This document shows positions 9,165-21,655 of a stretch of 64,000 nucleotides of DNA, piece after piece. The translations under genes were made by a program, and so were the position numbers. The notes beneath the pieces are model-generated. The model saw only the letters and a list, made by a program, of their open reading frames with translations, was not told the origin of the DNA and ran no database searches. This DNA comes from Diplonema papillatum (Eukaryota; Euglenozoa; Diplonemea; Diplonemida; Diplonemidae): the NCBI GenBank assembly GCA_030068145.1, contig JAPJBO010000408.1, positions 1-64,000 of the forward strand. The letters run 5' to 3'. How positions within the stretch are numbered: position 1 is the first letter of the stretch; the number at the start of each line of letters is the position of its first letter.

Positions 9165-10412
9165 TCAAGACCCCGCGTTGTCCTCGCATATGAAGTGTCT
9201 TTCGAGGCACACGGAGGGAGGAAAAGTGCAAGAAGATCGGGACTGCATACCGAATTGCGCCTGGTCCAGAACGTTGTGCAGGTCGGCAAAAGAGTTAATC
9301 TTCTGCTCGAAGCTGCGTGTCAAGTTCTGCTGCTGCGCCACGTTTTGAGCAGCCGTGCGGAAGTTAGAGCGCCGGAGAGAGAGCCTGCCTCCTTTGCGCA
9401 CTGCTGTCGTTGATTGCTGATCGGCGAAACCGAGAACGTGGGCCGCGTGCTTTCGTCGCTTCGCAGCAACTCCTTCCGGAACCGCCAAGTGCGACAGTTC
9501 CAAAGGGTTGCTTTCAAACACGCTGTCGCTGTATTCCACCCGTGGAAGCGACAATCGGTCCTCCAGCAGCGCCACTTCCGCCTCCAGCGCCTCCTTCTCG
9601 TCTTCTGGGCCTTCCGATGTTACCAAATGTTCCTGCGTGTCCGGAGTTGGTTTTAGTAGTTCATAGACGTGCGCATACGGACCTGCTTGCAGGTCAGTCT
9701 TGTCCGACTCGGGGTTGTCGGCATCGGCATCTTCAAAAACACGAACAAGCACGCAACCACTAGCCCCTGTTTTGCTGAATGCATGCACGGACAAATTGGA
9801 TGGAGCGGTTCATGCACTGTGGGATCACGTCTTCGAGGGAAAGAAATACCTTTAGTTCTCTCAATTTGAACACGAGGTTCAGCTGTGCCGTGCTCGAAGC
9901 ATTCTTAAGCGTTTCAGCTTGTGTGGCCAAGTTGAGCTCTTCGATGACGTCCGAAAGCGGGACGCCGCGCTTTCGGTTCGACTTCGGTTTCATCAATCGA
10001 TCCCGCGTTGCTGTATGCGTCCCAATTATTGCTCTAGGCTTTCTTGAAATTTGTGGGGGGCAAGCGGTCGTTTGAATTGAAAGGTAGCATGGTACAATGG
10101 TTGCCCGGACTTGAGTACCTTCTCTGCCTGTGACTCGCGGAAGCACAGCCTGAGTCGTACCCCCGTTTTCTCGATACCCGTGAACGACAGTGACGACGAC
10201 TGGCACACTTGCCCTCCCCGTGCATGCACTTCCCAGTCGATGTTGCGTCGCCCGCTCGTCGAGTCGAGCGCGCTGATTAACAGCGCCTGCATGGACTGAG
10301 CACCGCGAGTGCGGGAATTAGACGCGGCGGAGAAGTCACCCGGCGACCTATCCGCAGCAAGTGCCTTCTCTACCCGGCACGCCGCCACGAGTCTGGCTGG
10401 GTTCTTAGCCAA
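9165..10412 (-). CDS. Unrecognised multi-exon gene
   Basis: Three minus-strand frames look like exons. The segment 10412-10110 begins with a plausible N-terminus and ends before a GTACTC donor-like site. The segment about 10020-9860 contains PLSDVIEELNLATQAETLKN and ends at a GTATTT donor. The segment about 9790-9240 is acidic and then coiled-coil-like (EKEALEAEVALLEDRL), with a basic patch AAKRRKHAAHV that could be a nuclear signal. Exon phases do not join cleanly in my reading, so the model is incomplete. No known domain is recognised. Confidence 0.35.
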
Positions 10413-11187
10413 CAGACAGAGGGAGATCTTACAGACCCCCCCTCATGACGATTACTCACACCCGAACAGATCGTCCGATCGGAAAGCGCTCCATGATGAT
10501 TGCAAAAGGTCACAAGGGAAACAAACGCGTAGCTTCTGCTTTGTTGAAAACGTTCTATATCGGGGGTGTTCAGAGAAGGAGCATTTACCAGCCTTCTTCT
10601 TGTTTCCCAACACCAGCAAGTGTCAGACTAGCCACCCGAGGGCAGCTATTTCAGGGTATCGCGTCGGCAGGAGCTGCGTAGGCTAGCAATTGTGTTGTCA
10701 GGTTTGAGCAACTTGTTTCGACTCGCACGTGACGCTTCTCATGTTTATGGGAACGGGGGATTATGGGAAGACATGGGTATCGGTACTCCAGACTGGCAAA
10801 GCTTGAAGATGACCTCAACTTCACGATGGCCACTTGCGTGAACAATCGAGTCGAGTCGAGTCGGAAACGATTCCGTTTCTGCACTAGACTTCAAGCAGCA
10901 AGGAGGATAGATCTGGCCAAGCTTTAACTGCGAGCTTGCACCGGCTTGAAGTCTTGTGCCACCTCACTCATGCTCCCTGAAGGCACCTTCCCCTTAGGGG
11001 TATCCATTTATCGATGTACTCGGAGAGCATCGGCTACGCTCTATTCTCATGAAGGACCCAACTGGAACCCAAGCTGCGTCGTGCGCGAAAAAGAAGGGTG
11101 GGGTCATGCTTGCGAATTTAATGCAGGGCTTACAAACGTCAACACTTTTCGCATTTGACGCGCCCGTGCTTGAAATAACGTCTGAAT
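10413..11187. other. Intergenic, nothing recognised
   Basis: Short frames only. The glutaredoxin gene ends at the right edge. No repeat family of this window was recognised here. Confidence 0.5.
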
Positions 11188-11538
11188 TCAATTCGGGTAC
11201 TCTGTGAAGCTTTTGTTGAGCAGCCCGTCCAAACGTCCACTTTTCGCAACTGCCGCGACCTCCGTGCTGCTGCCGATGTGGTGGTCGTTGATGAAGAGGT
11301 TGGGCACTGTGTGCTGCCCAGTAATTTTCTCGAGCTCGAGCTGCAGCTTGTCACCGTCGTCCCGTTGGTCCAACTCCACGACGAACGGCTCCGCGCCGTG
11401 CTCCGCCAGCGTCGCCTTCGCCCGCTTGCAGAACTGGCAAAACGTCTTCGAAAAGAGGAGGACGGGGGCTTTCGCCCCTTCTCCTCCGATCAGGGCCCGC
11501 GCTTGCGCCGCTTTGGATGGCACATCCCGCGCTACCAT
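11188..11538 (-). CDS. Glutaredoxin
   Basis: This complete single-exon gene of 116 residues matches the usual length of dithiol glutaredoxins. It reduces protein disulfides or glutathione mixed disulfides using glutathione. The active site is Cys34-Gln-Phe-Cys37 in LLFSKTFCQFCKRAK, where most members have CPYC. The cis-proline is in HTVPNLFIN (about residues 77-83). The glutathione-binding turn is GSSTEV where GGxDD is common. There is no clear targeting signal, so a cytosolic enzyme is inferred. Both active-site cysteines are kept, which separates it from monothiol CGFS types. Confidence 0.92.
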   Translation of the reverse strand: MVARDVPSKAAQARALIGGEGAKAPVLLFSKTFCQFCKRAKATLAEHGAEPFVVELDQRDDGDKLQLELEKITGQHTVPNLFINDHHIGSSTEVAAVAKSGRLDGLLNKSFTEYPN

Positions 11539-14500
11539 TGTCGGCCTTTGTGTTTTTTCTTCTGTTTTCCTACTCGTGCTTCAACTAAGGCGGGGGGGGC
11601 ATTGTAATAGGTTCTGGTTTTGAGGAAGGTTTGCGGTGGGCTCTGTCGGTCAGGTAGACTTTACTACCTCCGTTCTTTTACATTCGTTCTTCCCTACTCT
11701 CTACTGTACGTACTGTTCACCCTTTTACTCACTTTGGTGGATTCGCTGAACCTTGGTCAAACCTCGCGGCAAATGAGCATGGGGGACGAGTCGCATCACT
11801 GCCTACAATGACCCTGCCAAAGCCTGACAAACCAGACACCGCTGCCACTCAGGTTCCGCGCTGATGTGTTCCGCCTTATGTCCGTGGCTCAAAGGACTGA
11901 AACACGGCGCAGACGGGACCAGTGCGGTGTTGAGCACATATCCATTCCAAGCACGCTTTTGCACCCCCTGCCAAACAACCCAGAAAGAAAAGCCACACCC
12001 TGAACGAGGGCCAACTCATATACGTCTTGCTGCAACTGGGGGAAACCCAACATGCTATTTCATTCGTGAGGCAACCACACGTCACAAGTCGAAAGGAAAG
12101 CAGGGTCTTTGGTATGCCGTCGTTGAACTGGAACGGGAGAAGGTGAATGGGGATCAAATCAAAGGACTGGAAATGGGAAGGAAAGAAAAACTTCAGAAAT
12201 TCTGAAGAAAATGAAAAACAGATCAAAGAGCACGCCACGTTTTGGAAGCCAATTGGTCGGCGGCAACATAGAGAGAATGTCTTTTTTTGAGGAGTCACGC
12301 CACGCTTTGAACTCTGGAAGACACATCTGGCGTCGGAGAGATCAGCCTTAGCGGGGGTTCAGCAAACAGGTTGAGCTTATAGGAAAAGAGTGTTTGCACA
12401 TCTGCTCTGCCAGGCAGCACTGTTAGTGCAGATGTGCTCTGTTTTGTCGTGCAAGGTATCATGCCAACGGCGTGGCTAGCCAACCTGCCGCTCCGCTTCG
12501 GTGACAGCCCTTCCGCACATCGCTTCGCAGAAGTGACACAGACAAGGATTTGGGGGGGGCAGGGGGGAGGACTATATTGTTTTCTCAATGCGCGCCAGCG
12601 ACACGTCCAGAAGGAGAGAAAGTGCACACACAACTAAGCCCGGTTCTTTGCAACGACAGGCGCGATCTGACAATTAGACGGAGGTGAGGCCTCTGAAAGC
12701 AGTCCCTGGTTCGTCTTTCCTGGTGCAGTATTATTATCGAAATTCTCGCAGGATGGCCCGAACGTCGGGTTCGAAGGCGTGCACTCTCGATCGCTTCCTT
12801 ATTCTTTTTTCAGATTTTGCTTGCGAGTTCTTCTTATCATTTAAAAAGAAACGGCTTGCGATAAGGTATGTAAGGGCTTTGGGGCGGGGAAATGGCTAGC
12901 GGCTGTTACGTGGGATGCGAGGCGCATCTTCAGCAACAGCAGAACAAGGAAAGGAGGTCACCTCGGTGACCTGGTGTTGAGCGAACCAAATTGCATCGAA
13001 CGAGGTTAGGGCGCCGCGCTGGGGGCTGGACGAGGGGGCTCTGGATGAGATGGACTTGTGGATACGAGACAGATCTCTCATCAGAGTACTCCGAGACCTT
13101 CTGGATTAATTTCGGCAAAATGAGGGTCTCGTATACGACACTTGCTTTGTTGTTACTGGCCAGTCTTGTAGCCAGACACTCCGATTCAGAAGTCCCTGTT
13201 CCAACCCCACGCAGCAAAGTCTAGCGCTCGGTAAACGAGGAGGACTGTCGCTGTTCTTTTTTTTTCGGGGGTTGTGCTTTGTTTTTTCATTGATTTGTCC
13301 GCCCCTCCTCGGGGGTGTTCTTTTTTGGCGTGAAAGTGGAAAGGGTTTCAACGCCTCGTAGAATGCTGAAGACGATACGATTTGGAGAAGTGGGGTAAAG
13401 ACTTCCTTAACCGCGCCAGTGCAGTGCTGTTTTTCAGCCACACGAGTCCGGCTCGTGCTTAAAATGGCTAAAGCTGTGTTGGAGAAAGATCATCGGACCT
13501 GGTTGCTGATCAGTAAGTAATTGCACTTTGACATCAAGATTCTTGTCATGATTGCTTTTCTGATGTCAAACTTATTATCAAGGTCGAGAATGACACAGAA
13601 GTGAATAACGAGTCGGATCGAGCACCTGCACTGACGTGTATGGCACACGCGGAGGTATTCCACTTGACGTGGAACATCACAAACAGCAAACGGAAAGATA
13701 CGAATCCAGACGAGGTGAGCCTGAACGGCGAACTCGTGTTAGTTGGTGAGCGAGTGAAAAAGAGACTTGCGAGAGAAGAAAATACGCAAAGCAGAATGGA
13801 TCAACTCTGAAGAGACACGAACATACGGGAAATTCTTTCAGAGAAAAAAAGACAAAGGAGAAAGGAATCGCTGAAACTACTGATGACGTGCAGAATAAAG
13901 GAGAAAGAAAGGAAAGAACGTAGAATTTAGACGTGAAAACGAAAAAGGACGGGGAATGTGGTGAGCCAGTCCAGCCCAAATCATTACGCACGCCGAGCTC
14001 TACACACCAGAGCGAACATAAAGCCAGCTTTGTAGCTGCACATCAGAACCCAAGAAGAACGATCTGGGGATGGACTGGCTCTGGGGAATGTGTTGGGCGT
14101 GATTTCTGTTACTTTTTGTTTCATTGCGGAGCTAGTGATGTCCTGCTTCTGGTTTGCATTCTCCACTTCTTGTCTCTAGTTGACTTTGACACGGAGGTCC
14201 TGTTGGGCTTCCCCCTTTTTTGAAGCCACGTTCTAATAGAATGAAAAAGCTGTCCAATTCTGTCTGTTTCTTACGGTTTGCCGATAAAACCGGAGTTGGC
14301 GTGGTCTCGTCGACTTTTTTTGAACGCACGAGAAATTAGGTGAGTCAGTGTCAGCAGCTGAAAAGAAGAAAAACTAACGATCCCTTATTCCTGCTTTTAT
14401 TTCTTTGCTCTCCCATTTTCTACCGAGTACTCTCTCCTCTGTTTCTCCTTGGCAATATTTTTTCTCTGCTTGCAGTCTCTGGTATATCAATGGAACACAC

Positions 14501-15232
14501 ACAACGCAGCCCTGGCTCAGTCAACCTGCTTGTCAAACTAAACGAGTTACTCTCATTTGCCTTTCGCAGCTCAGCGCTGTGTGTGCGGGAGGGAGAAGAT
14601 GAGACATCGTCTCATCTTTTATCTTGTACATTTTCCCGACGACAGCTTGTGTTAGCCCACAGGGGGTGTGCTTTGGTCCTTCTTGGCGGGTTCTCTGACG
14701 TTCTCAAAGTTGCTTGGACTCCTTTTCGCCTGTTGTTTCCTTCATTTGTTATGGAAACATACAGAGGAACGAGAGATCCAGGCAAAAGAGAAGGCTGGAA
14801 CGGCCTTGGCTTGTGCCATTGCCTGTAGTGCCTACTCCTGTGGATGACTGCACAAGGCCGGGATTGAAGGGCTGAATAAAATACGAGCTCGTCACGCTCA
14901 CAACAGTGGCTGCTACTATTCTGGTGACGATGCTGAAAAGAGACTTGTTTTCGTTGAACTTGAGCCAGTGCCTGATCCTTTTTACACGCAGTCAAAGCCA
15001 CGGTTTGCGGTGACGAGCTTCTCATTTTCTCCAACATTTTCATGTGTGGTGAAAGAAATTGAACGGGATCCGCGGATGAACAGAAGAAAACGTGCCTGCC
15101 GCCTTTTTTCGAGGAGTTTGCAAACGCGCTTTTCTCTTGTCTTGAACTTGTTTTGTGTTTTTATCCTTCTTTCATTCATGCATTTGACATGTCTTTACTT
15201 TACTGTTTCCTATTTTCTTTTTATTTGCTTTT
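11539..15232. other. Long intergenic region with one foldback element
   Basis: About 3.7 kb lie without a gene I can support. It contains a small foldback element at 13961-14082. Plus-strand frames at 13601-13810 and 14340-14828 have no recognisable domain and an irregular composition, so they are not annotated. T-rich stretches near 13250 and 15150-15240 are simple low complexity. Confidence 0.5.
13961..14082. mobile_element. Small foldback MITE with 10-bp target duplication
   Basis: Inverted arms of about 20 bp (GAGCCAGTCCAGCCCAAATC at 13963-13982; GATCTGGGGATGGACTGGCTC at 14061-14081) enclose about 80 bp. The identical 10-mer GGGGAATGTG lies directly outside on both sides (13951-13960 and 14083-14092), as expected for a target-site duplication. 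No coding capacity is present. Confidence 0.75.
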
Positions 15233-16303
15233 TCATTCTATTTTTCTGCGGCGGACGACCTCATTCGAGACGGTCTGCTGCTCCACGATGCTGACAACCG
15301 GCTTCTCTTCGCGGCTCGCCTTCTTGTACAGGGAGTAAAACACCTTGGCCATGTTCATCTGCGCCGGGTACGTGAACAACACGAGGCACGGCATACCGAT
15401 GTAGCCGTAGAAGAACGAGTAGAGGTGGATGTATCCGTACAGAACGCTCACGTAGCCAAGGAGGAGAAGGTTGTACGACACAAGGACGAAAACGGTGATT
15501 GCGAGCATCAAGCGAGCCAGCAGCTTACCCCTCGGCATGAATCTGTAGGCGACAGAGCCCATGCACACGAAGGTCTCAATGAGCGATCCAACGAAAGGCA
15601 TCGCGGTGATGACACGCGTCGGCTCGAGTACGTTGGCGAATTCCATCATGCTGACGAATCCCATGCAAGCAATCGCGTGGTGGATCACATTCACCGGGCG
15701 AAGGTCTCTGAACAACAGCTCCCACGTGTACAGCGTGTTGATTCCGAAGGCAACGACACCAGATGACCAGTACTGTTCGGAAGTCAATTCCAGAGGGTGA
15801 GTTGCCATCAACGTGAAGCACTCGCCGGACAAGCACCAGTACGCAAAAAGACCGGTTTTCACACCAATTCGTACAACATTCGCTGCCTGAGCGGGAGCTT
15901 GACCGTCGGGCAGGAACGCAAGGAGCCGCATGCCGACGAAGTACATCACGGTGTACACGGCATGTGCGAGCAGGGTGAAGGTCAACCGATGAGCCTGCAA
16001 GAAGTCCTCCTTGAATCGGGGGTGCAGACCGTTGTCGTAGCAGCTGCTGTACAGGAAGTAGCTGATCAACCAGATGGCAACCAGCTGCAGCACGTCACCA
16101 TGCGAGAATTTGACTCGCAATGGGAACCTTTTCGCCAGGTACGGTACGCACACTCGCGCCCCGTGGTTTACAGCTGTCGCTGCCAAGCAGAAGAACAAGT
16201 AGGTGGCCACTCGGTTCCGATAGAAGAGCGACTGCTCAGCATTTTGCCCCAGAACGGTGCCAAGAATTCCGACGGGCGGAGCAGCGGTATCGATCGCGAA
16301 CAT
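15233..16303 (-). CDS. Multi-pass membrane protein, TLC-domain-like
   Basis: This intronless gene codes for 356 residues with about seven to eight hydrophobic segments across nearly its full length and a basic C-terminal tail ending RRRKIE. One segment, NTLYTWELLFRDL followed by VNVIHHAIACMGF, resembles the region of TLC (TRAM-LAG1-CLN8) domains that carries the paired histidines. TLC proteins act in lipid synthesis, sensing or transport, often in the ER. The lysine/arginine-rich tail would fit ER retention. The family call is tentative: I see the HH pair and topology but no diagnostic ceramide synthase motif. Confidence 0.6.
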   Translation of the reverse strand: MFAIDTAAPPVGILGTVLGQNAEQSLFYRNRVATYLFFCLAATAVNHGARVCVPYLAKRFPLRVKFSHGDVLQLVAIWLISYFLYSSCYDNGLHPRFKEDFLQAHRLTFTLLAHAVYTVMYFVGMRLLAFLPDGQAPAQAANVVRIGVKTGLFAYWCLSGECFTLMATHPLELTSEQYWSSGVVAFGINTLYTWELLFRDLRPVNVIHHAIACMGFVSMMEFANVLEPTRVITAMPFVGSLIETFVCMGSVAYRFMPRGKLLARLMLAITVFVLVSYNLLLLGYVSVLYGYIHLYSFFYGYIGMPCLVLFTYPAQMNMAKVFYSLYKKASREEKPVVSIVEQQTVSNEVVRRRKIE

Positions 16304-17514
16304 CTTCGGGTGTAGTTCTTCTCGGTGGAAAGGGGGAAGTTAAAGTCTTTTGTGTGCAAAAAGACAACAAGAAATATGAGGGGGAGGGTGCTTTTGTAGT
16401 TGGCTTTTCACCTGGTGATGTGGGTGTGTTGTGAATACGAGATAGGCTCCGGGTGACCATTGTCGTAAAGGTTCCTTAAAGGATCGTATACTGTGTGCGT
16501 ATCGCATCTGTGGTAGTGGCAGTACCTGCTTGTCGTGTGTCTTCTTGCCTATTGCCGACAATTCGGCTTATTCTAGAGCGCGCTTTAATTCCCATGTGTC
16601 TTGTCACTTGTGGTCGTAGTGCAACCCGTGTCGGTTGCATCTGCATGGCCAGAATGTAGCCATGTTTGAAAACGCTGCTGCCGGAGAGAAGAACGCGAGA
16701 GCATTGAAGGCATCGGCACATTTAATGGTGGTGCCGCGGGAAAAGAAATAGCAGGAGGGGAACAAAACGAGAATAATACTCAACGGCTTCTGAAGAAAAG
16801 GAACGATGCGTCGTACACCATGCACACGCGCATCAAGAAAGAAGAGAACGTCGTCAATGACGGCGAACTACTAAATGAAAAATTAGCTCTCTCGAACGCG
16901 AAATCCTCTAGTTGAACTTTCCCTGCCCCCCCCGCCCTCCGCTAGACCAGAAGATTGTCAAAATGGCCAATTTTGGCAAATCTTGGCTTGGATAAAGAGC
17001 TAGCACGCCGAGAGAAAAAGCGTCCACACAATTTTGCTGTACGCTTTGCCATCGGCAGCGCAGCTTTGCTGAAATAGGTAAGCCGCCGTCGTTGCCTCAT
17101 GCACCCTCGAGTCCGCGGTCTACGTCCATTCATCAGCTTGAGCGACTCAACACGTCGGCTTCGTGCTCGTACGAGAACAGGTTTTGAGACCTGTTAATCC
17201 GGCGAATCTGATGCCTGCAACTTGAGCGGTCATACAGAGGCAACCCTTTTCGCTCCTCTGGTGCTGAACCTGGTATTCCGAGCATTCCGATTGACCGTAC
17301 AAACTGGAGATACGCGAATAGTACTCCGGCGTGTTACACTTTGACCTCAGCTGCAGACCAGAAATCGAGTTCCACGAAAGCGGTGGTCCCACGGCCCTCG
17401 TGGCGACTTTGGGAGGAGTAAATAATAAACATGCCGAAGGCGTGGGCTCTTCGCGCGCGCCGGATAAAACGAGAGCTTCTTGCCATCATTTTGTGCGCTC
17501 ACGCTGGGAAAGAG
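16304..17514. other. Intergenic with an R2 repeat copy
   Basis: This contains the upstream region of the membrane-protein gene, one copy of repeat R2 (16446-16580) and the 3' flank of Rpn13. The sequence 17100-17450 shows no gene I can defend. Confidence 0.5.
16446..16580. repeat. Dispersed repeat R2, copy 1
   Basis: The R2 family has the order AAGGTTCCTTAAAGGATCGTATACT, GGTAGTGGCAGTAC, then a TGTGTGTCTTC run and TTGCCTATT. Copies lie at 16446-16580, 23975-24080 and 44166-44290, all in the same orientation. The third copy sits inside an intron of the RRM gene. None codes for protein. Confidence 0.75.
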
Positions 17515-18805
17515 CTACTCGTCTTTTTTTTCCGCCGCCCACTGCATTATCGATCGCAGGAAGTTGTCGACGCTACCCCGTGAAGTGTCGCTCGCGGCAG
17601 GCAGCTGAAAGGCGGTGACGAGTTCCTGGCGCGCCTGAGGATCGGTGAGGGCCGCCTGTGTTGAGACATTTGTGATGACGCTGTTCTTGTGATGCTTCTT
17701 GTGACGCTGTTCTTGTGACGCTCTTCTTGTGATGCTGTTCTTGTGATGCTGTTCTTGTGATGCTGTTCTTGTGATGCTGTTCTTGTGACGCTGTTTTTGT
17801 GATGCTCTTCTTGTGATGCTGTTCTTGTACGTTTGTGATGCTACCGTTGCAACAGAGAGTTCACTCTCTCGTATTCTGACCACGAAGTTGAAACAGCTAC
17901 ATGTTAGCACTACTCCCCGTATCGGGCGAACTTCCACGTTCGTGCATTCCTTCGAAGCAAGTGTTCTTGGTCACACTATGAAATAAAGCGCTGACCTGGA
18001 GGGTGGACAGGCATTGCCTGAACTGGGGGCTGCGGATCTCGTCAAGCGTCGTGGTTTCTAAGCCTTCTGGAAAGTGCTCACGGATCGAAGCTTCGACATC
18101 GTCGGACGAGAGGATGGACCGGATCTCGGGCTGCGAGAAAAGATCGTTGAGGGAGGTCTCCGCCACGGCCTGCGTCGACGGCTGGCCGCGCTGGGCAGAA
18201 GAAGCCTGCCTTTGGGCCTGCGGGGCGGCGGGCCTGTTGCTGCCCATGTCAGATCTGTTGAGGATGGCCTGCAAAGTGGCCAAATCGACGCCCTGCGTGC
18301 CTCCTGCTGCGCGACCTGCTTGAGCGCTGGCTGCACCTCCTGAGCGAGACTGTCCCGACGAGTCACCTTGCATGATCGCGTCGTTTACCGCGTCTTCCGA
18401 TGCACCGCTTTGGCACGTCATCGGGTGATCGCTGAAGTTAGCGATCATCTTGCAGTACTTCTCGTCGTTCTCGTCGCTGGGCTCCTGCATCCAGAAAAAG
18501 AACTCACGGGTGGGTTCGCCTTGTTCAAACTTCAGCAGGTAGACACGCCCGGTCGTGACCTTTTCAACCCGATAGAACTTCGCCTCGTCGGGGAAGACGA
18601 GAAGGTCAAGCTCGACGTTGCCGGTCAACCGGTCTTTCCACTGGAAATGGATGAAGCCCTGGTCGCCCACCAGCTGGATGATTCCCTTGCGAGGGTCCGC
18701 CGTGACGGTGTTGCCTTCCTTGTTCATCTTCCCTGCACGAAAGCTCAGCGCTGGTTTTGGACCCGGTTGCTGGGCCGCACCGAACAGGTTCGAGTAGCCT
18801 GACAT
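17515..18805 (-). CDS. RPN13: Proteasomal ubiquitin receptor Rpn13/ADRM1
   Basis: Two exons (18805-17996 and 17655-17515) give 316 residues with matching phase 0. Rpn13 docks on Rpn2 of the 26S proteasome, binds ubiquitin and recruits the deubiquitinase UCH37. Residues 17-125 form the Pru domain: LSFRAGKMN, a GxxxL strand, FHFQWKDR-like GFIHFQWKDRLTG, FPDEAKFYRV, GRVYLLKF and FFWMQEP. A Gln/Ala/Gly-rich linker follows. The C-terminal DEUBAD region starts near LNDLFSQPEI and continues across the intron into ALTDPQARQELV. Human ADRM1 is 407 residues, so the linker is shorter here. The 340-bp intron is mostly a 14-bp minisatellite. Confidence 0.93.
17676..17832. repeat. 14-bp minisatellite in the Rpn13 intron
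   Basis: About eleven copies of a unit like CTTGTGATGCTGTT with single-base variants fill nearly half of the 340-bp intron. The period of 14 is not a multiple of three, yet the array reads openly on the minus strand. It is intronic, since the Rpn13 C-terminal domain continues cleanly on both sides. Confidence 0.85.
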
Positions 18806-21655
18806 CTTGCTTCTCCGGGGGGTACTCTTTCTTTCGTGTGTTTATAGCCTGGGAGGGAATGGAAGAAAATCGCCTATGCTGCAGTCCTGCAGCTACGACT
18901 ATTGACAGTGAGTTGTAAGGTGGGGTTGCGTGCACCACACTTTGTTTGTGTGCCGGTTGATCGTTTTCCCACATGTATGTACCCTGTTGCATTTTCGGCG
19001 AGCAATTCTGATCAACCACCTGCAAAACACCTGCCTACGTCTTTTTAACCTGCACAAAACACTGCAGGGCAACCCGCAAGTTAGTACTGAAAATAACTCG
19101 AGAGTACGGGATCGTCGGAAACCCAAATTTGATTTTTTGCGGGAACCCTGGAGGCCAGCCCCTAGTGCACGGGTTCTGCTGGCTTCATGTGGATGTCATG
19201 CGTTCCATTCGTCTTCTACTGACGCTGCAGTTTCGACGATTACAGTGATTCAGACTTACAACCACTGCTCTGAATGGTTGGTTTTGGTCGACAGAGAGCT
19301 TGTAGTACAAGCCTACACTCTGCACTCTTCTCGCGCCGAGTAGTAGAAGTGGTCTTGATGAAAGAGAACCAGACTCGGGAAAGGCCAATGTGCAAACGTC
19401 GAAAGACAAAAGAAGGAAACAGCGGCAAACAAAAAAAGACGGAAAAAAGAAAGGAAACAAAAAAACACGAAAACAAAGGAATATTATCAAAAGAAAGGGC
19501 AGTAACAATCGTTAGAAAAGAAAATCCTTTCGTTGTTTTCTTCTTTTTATATACGTGCATTGAATCGAGAGAGGACTTGTCCATATAAGCACGGGCAGCT
19601 GTCGCGAGTGAAACGTTCCATCGATCATTCTGTGATCTTACTAGTAACGATAGCAAAACTTTCCAGCGGCCAAAATTGGCTTTCCCGACCAACAAACTCC
19701 GCAGCGTAAAAGTGGCAAGAACCTGTTTGTTTTCCAATTGGTAATGCGCGTGTGGTTTCAAGAAGACACGGAAGGCGTCTTGGGTATCCTAGATCTCTTT
19801 TAGCTGGGTTGTTTTTGTGTATCTGCCTCCCAACGCGGGCTCCGATCCTTGGTCTAAGAAGGTTGGAAACGTGGGGAAAACGTCGTTTCTTAGTACCTAA
19901 AGAACGAGCCTCAAACGTTTCCGCTCCCGGTTCCAGTGTTTGCGAAAACGTGCTTGTGCACAACAGCGTTGCCTTGCCAGTGGGCAAACTCTGTTGGCCT
20001 CGATGTATACTTGTATGACTTCTTCGCAGGATGCGGACATTTTTCGAATTCGTTTCGCTGTTCCGTTTTCTTCGAAGAACCCGCGTCGGATCGGTGCCAG
20101 CCGAGTAGAACAAAATGAGCATGATCATACCAATACAGGTGGGTGGTGTCACTTTGCCAGTGGGCCTACTTCCACCCCATTGGGTGTTTGATGATTGATG
20201 CATGAATGCCTGCACCCATGCGTTGACTGTGGCCTTGTGTTCACTGCCACATTGTTGAACGAACAACGATGAGCAGTAACGGGTTCACCCTGACGGTGTG
20301 TGTAGCTCCTAGCACGTTGCTAACACGCACAAAACGGCTAACTGCATCTTCAAATTCGTTTTGCCTGCTGCAAGTGCGGGATGCCCAAAGACGGGAACAA
20401 GAAGATTGCAAGCAGCAGCGAGACAGACCACCAGAGGGGGGGGCGCATGCGGAGACTGCAATAGTTGTTGGGGGGTGGGTGGGGAGCAAGTCGGGAAAGA
20501 AGGCAGCCATTTCGCGAGTGACGGCAGTCGCCTTGGCGAGGCCGAGCTACAGTGGCCCGTGAACATCAACGGCCAGCCGGTGCCGGCATACGGTGCGATG
20601 GTAGGTCTAAACCTGGGCGTGCACCGGACGCTCTCAGCGCGGCGCCGCACAAACTCTCCGACAACGGGATAGCTTTTTCTTGGAGAAGTATGCTCATCCG
20701 AAGTAGGGGATCTGATTCGTCACAGACTCGACGTTTCGGTTTCTGTACCTGCCGCTACGGTATCAATGAAGCAGCTTAGCTATAGATTTTGAGCAGGCAC
20801 GTGTTCCAGTCCCGTTCACAAATCTGCCATAGGATTGCTGGTTGGTGACCCTTGGGCTGGAAACCTTGCTTCGGAATGAATGGTTTCCTGTTTGCCTCTC
20901 TCCAACAACAGCTCATCCAGCCACCAAAGCAAAAGGAGAATATTTCCATTACGCAGACGAACACCGTATTGTCTTTGAGCGAAATGGCAGTATACCTGAT
21001 CAGGCACATCTCAAGTTGGTTTCGGTAGATCAACTTTGGCTCAAACGTGGGCAATATCTCTTTAGTTTTTTGTTGTCGCACAAGGTGTGGTATGATTGAC
21101 TTGATATGAGGATTTCATCATGTCGCTGGCGATTCGGAACAGGATGCAGCACGGGTTGCAAGAAGAACACTCAACGAAGTCCGGGTTGTTTATGCGCACA
21201 AGCCGAAGCACGCCATTTCCGTGCGAACTTGCGATAAATACTTGATGTGCTGTGACACATCTCGCGTTGCGCGCTCCCAATGACTTATTTGCAGCATTTG
21301 CGGTTCCTTTCAGGGGATCTCATTTCAACTCGAAAACTAAAAAACACCCACCGTGGCGAGCTCAAGGCGCTCTTCATCCGCCTCCCCTTCACTAAGTCTG
21401 TGGCTGGATGAAAGCCCGATTTTTCAGCCACCCATGCAGAACAACCCTGGACCGTGCGCAGCGTCTTGGGGGGTGGCGAACAGCGCATGCGCCCCACCTG
21501 AGAACATTTACCAAAATGAGGGTCTTGCACTGATACGAAACAACGGACGATCAGCATTCGTCTGATCAATGACGGTGAACACGACAAAAATAGAAGATCT
21601 TCCTCTACGCGTAGGGAACAAGCCCAATCTGGGAGGTTCTCCTGGAATAGCACTG

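Noticed and set aside
15233..16303. Ceramide synthase
   Set aside because: An HH pair in a membrane segment is present, but the DxRSDA-type Lag1 motif was not found, so only a TLC-like call is made.
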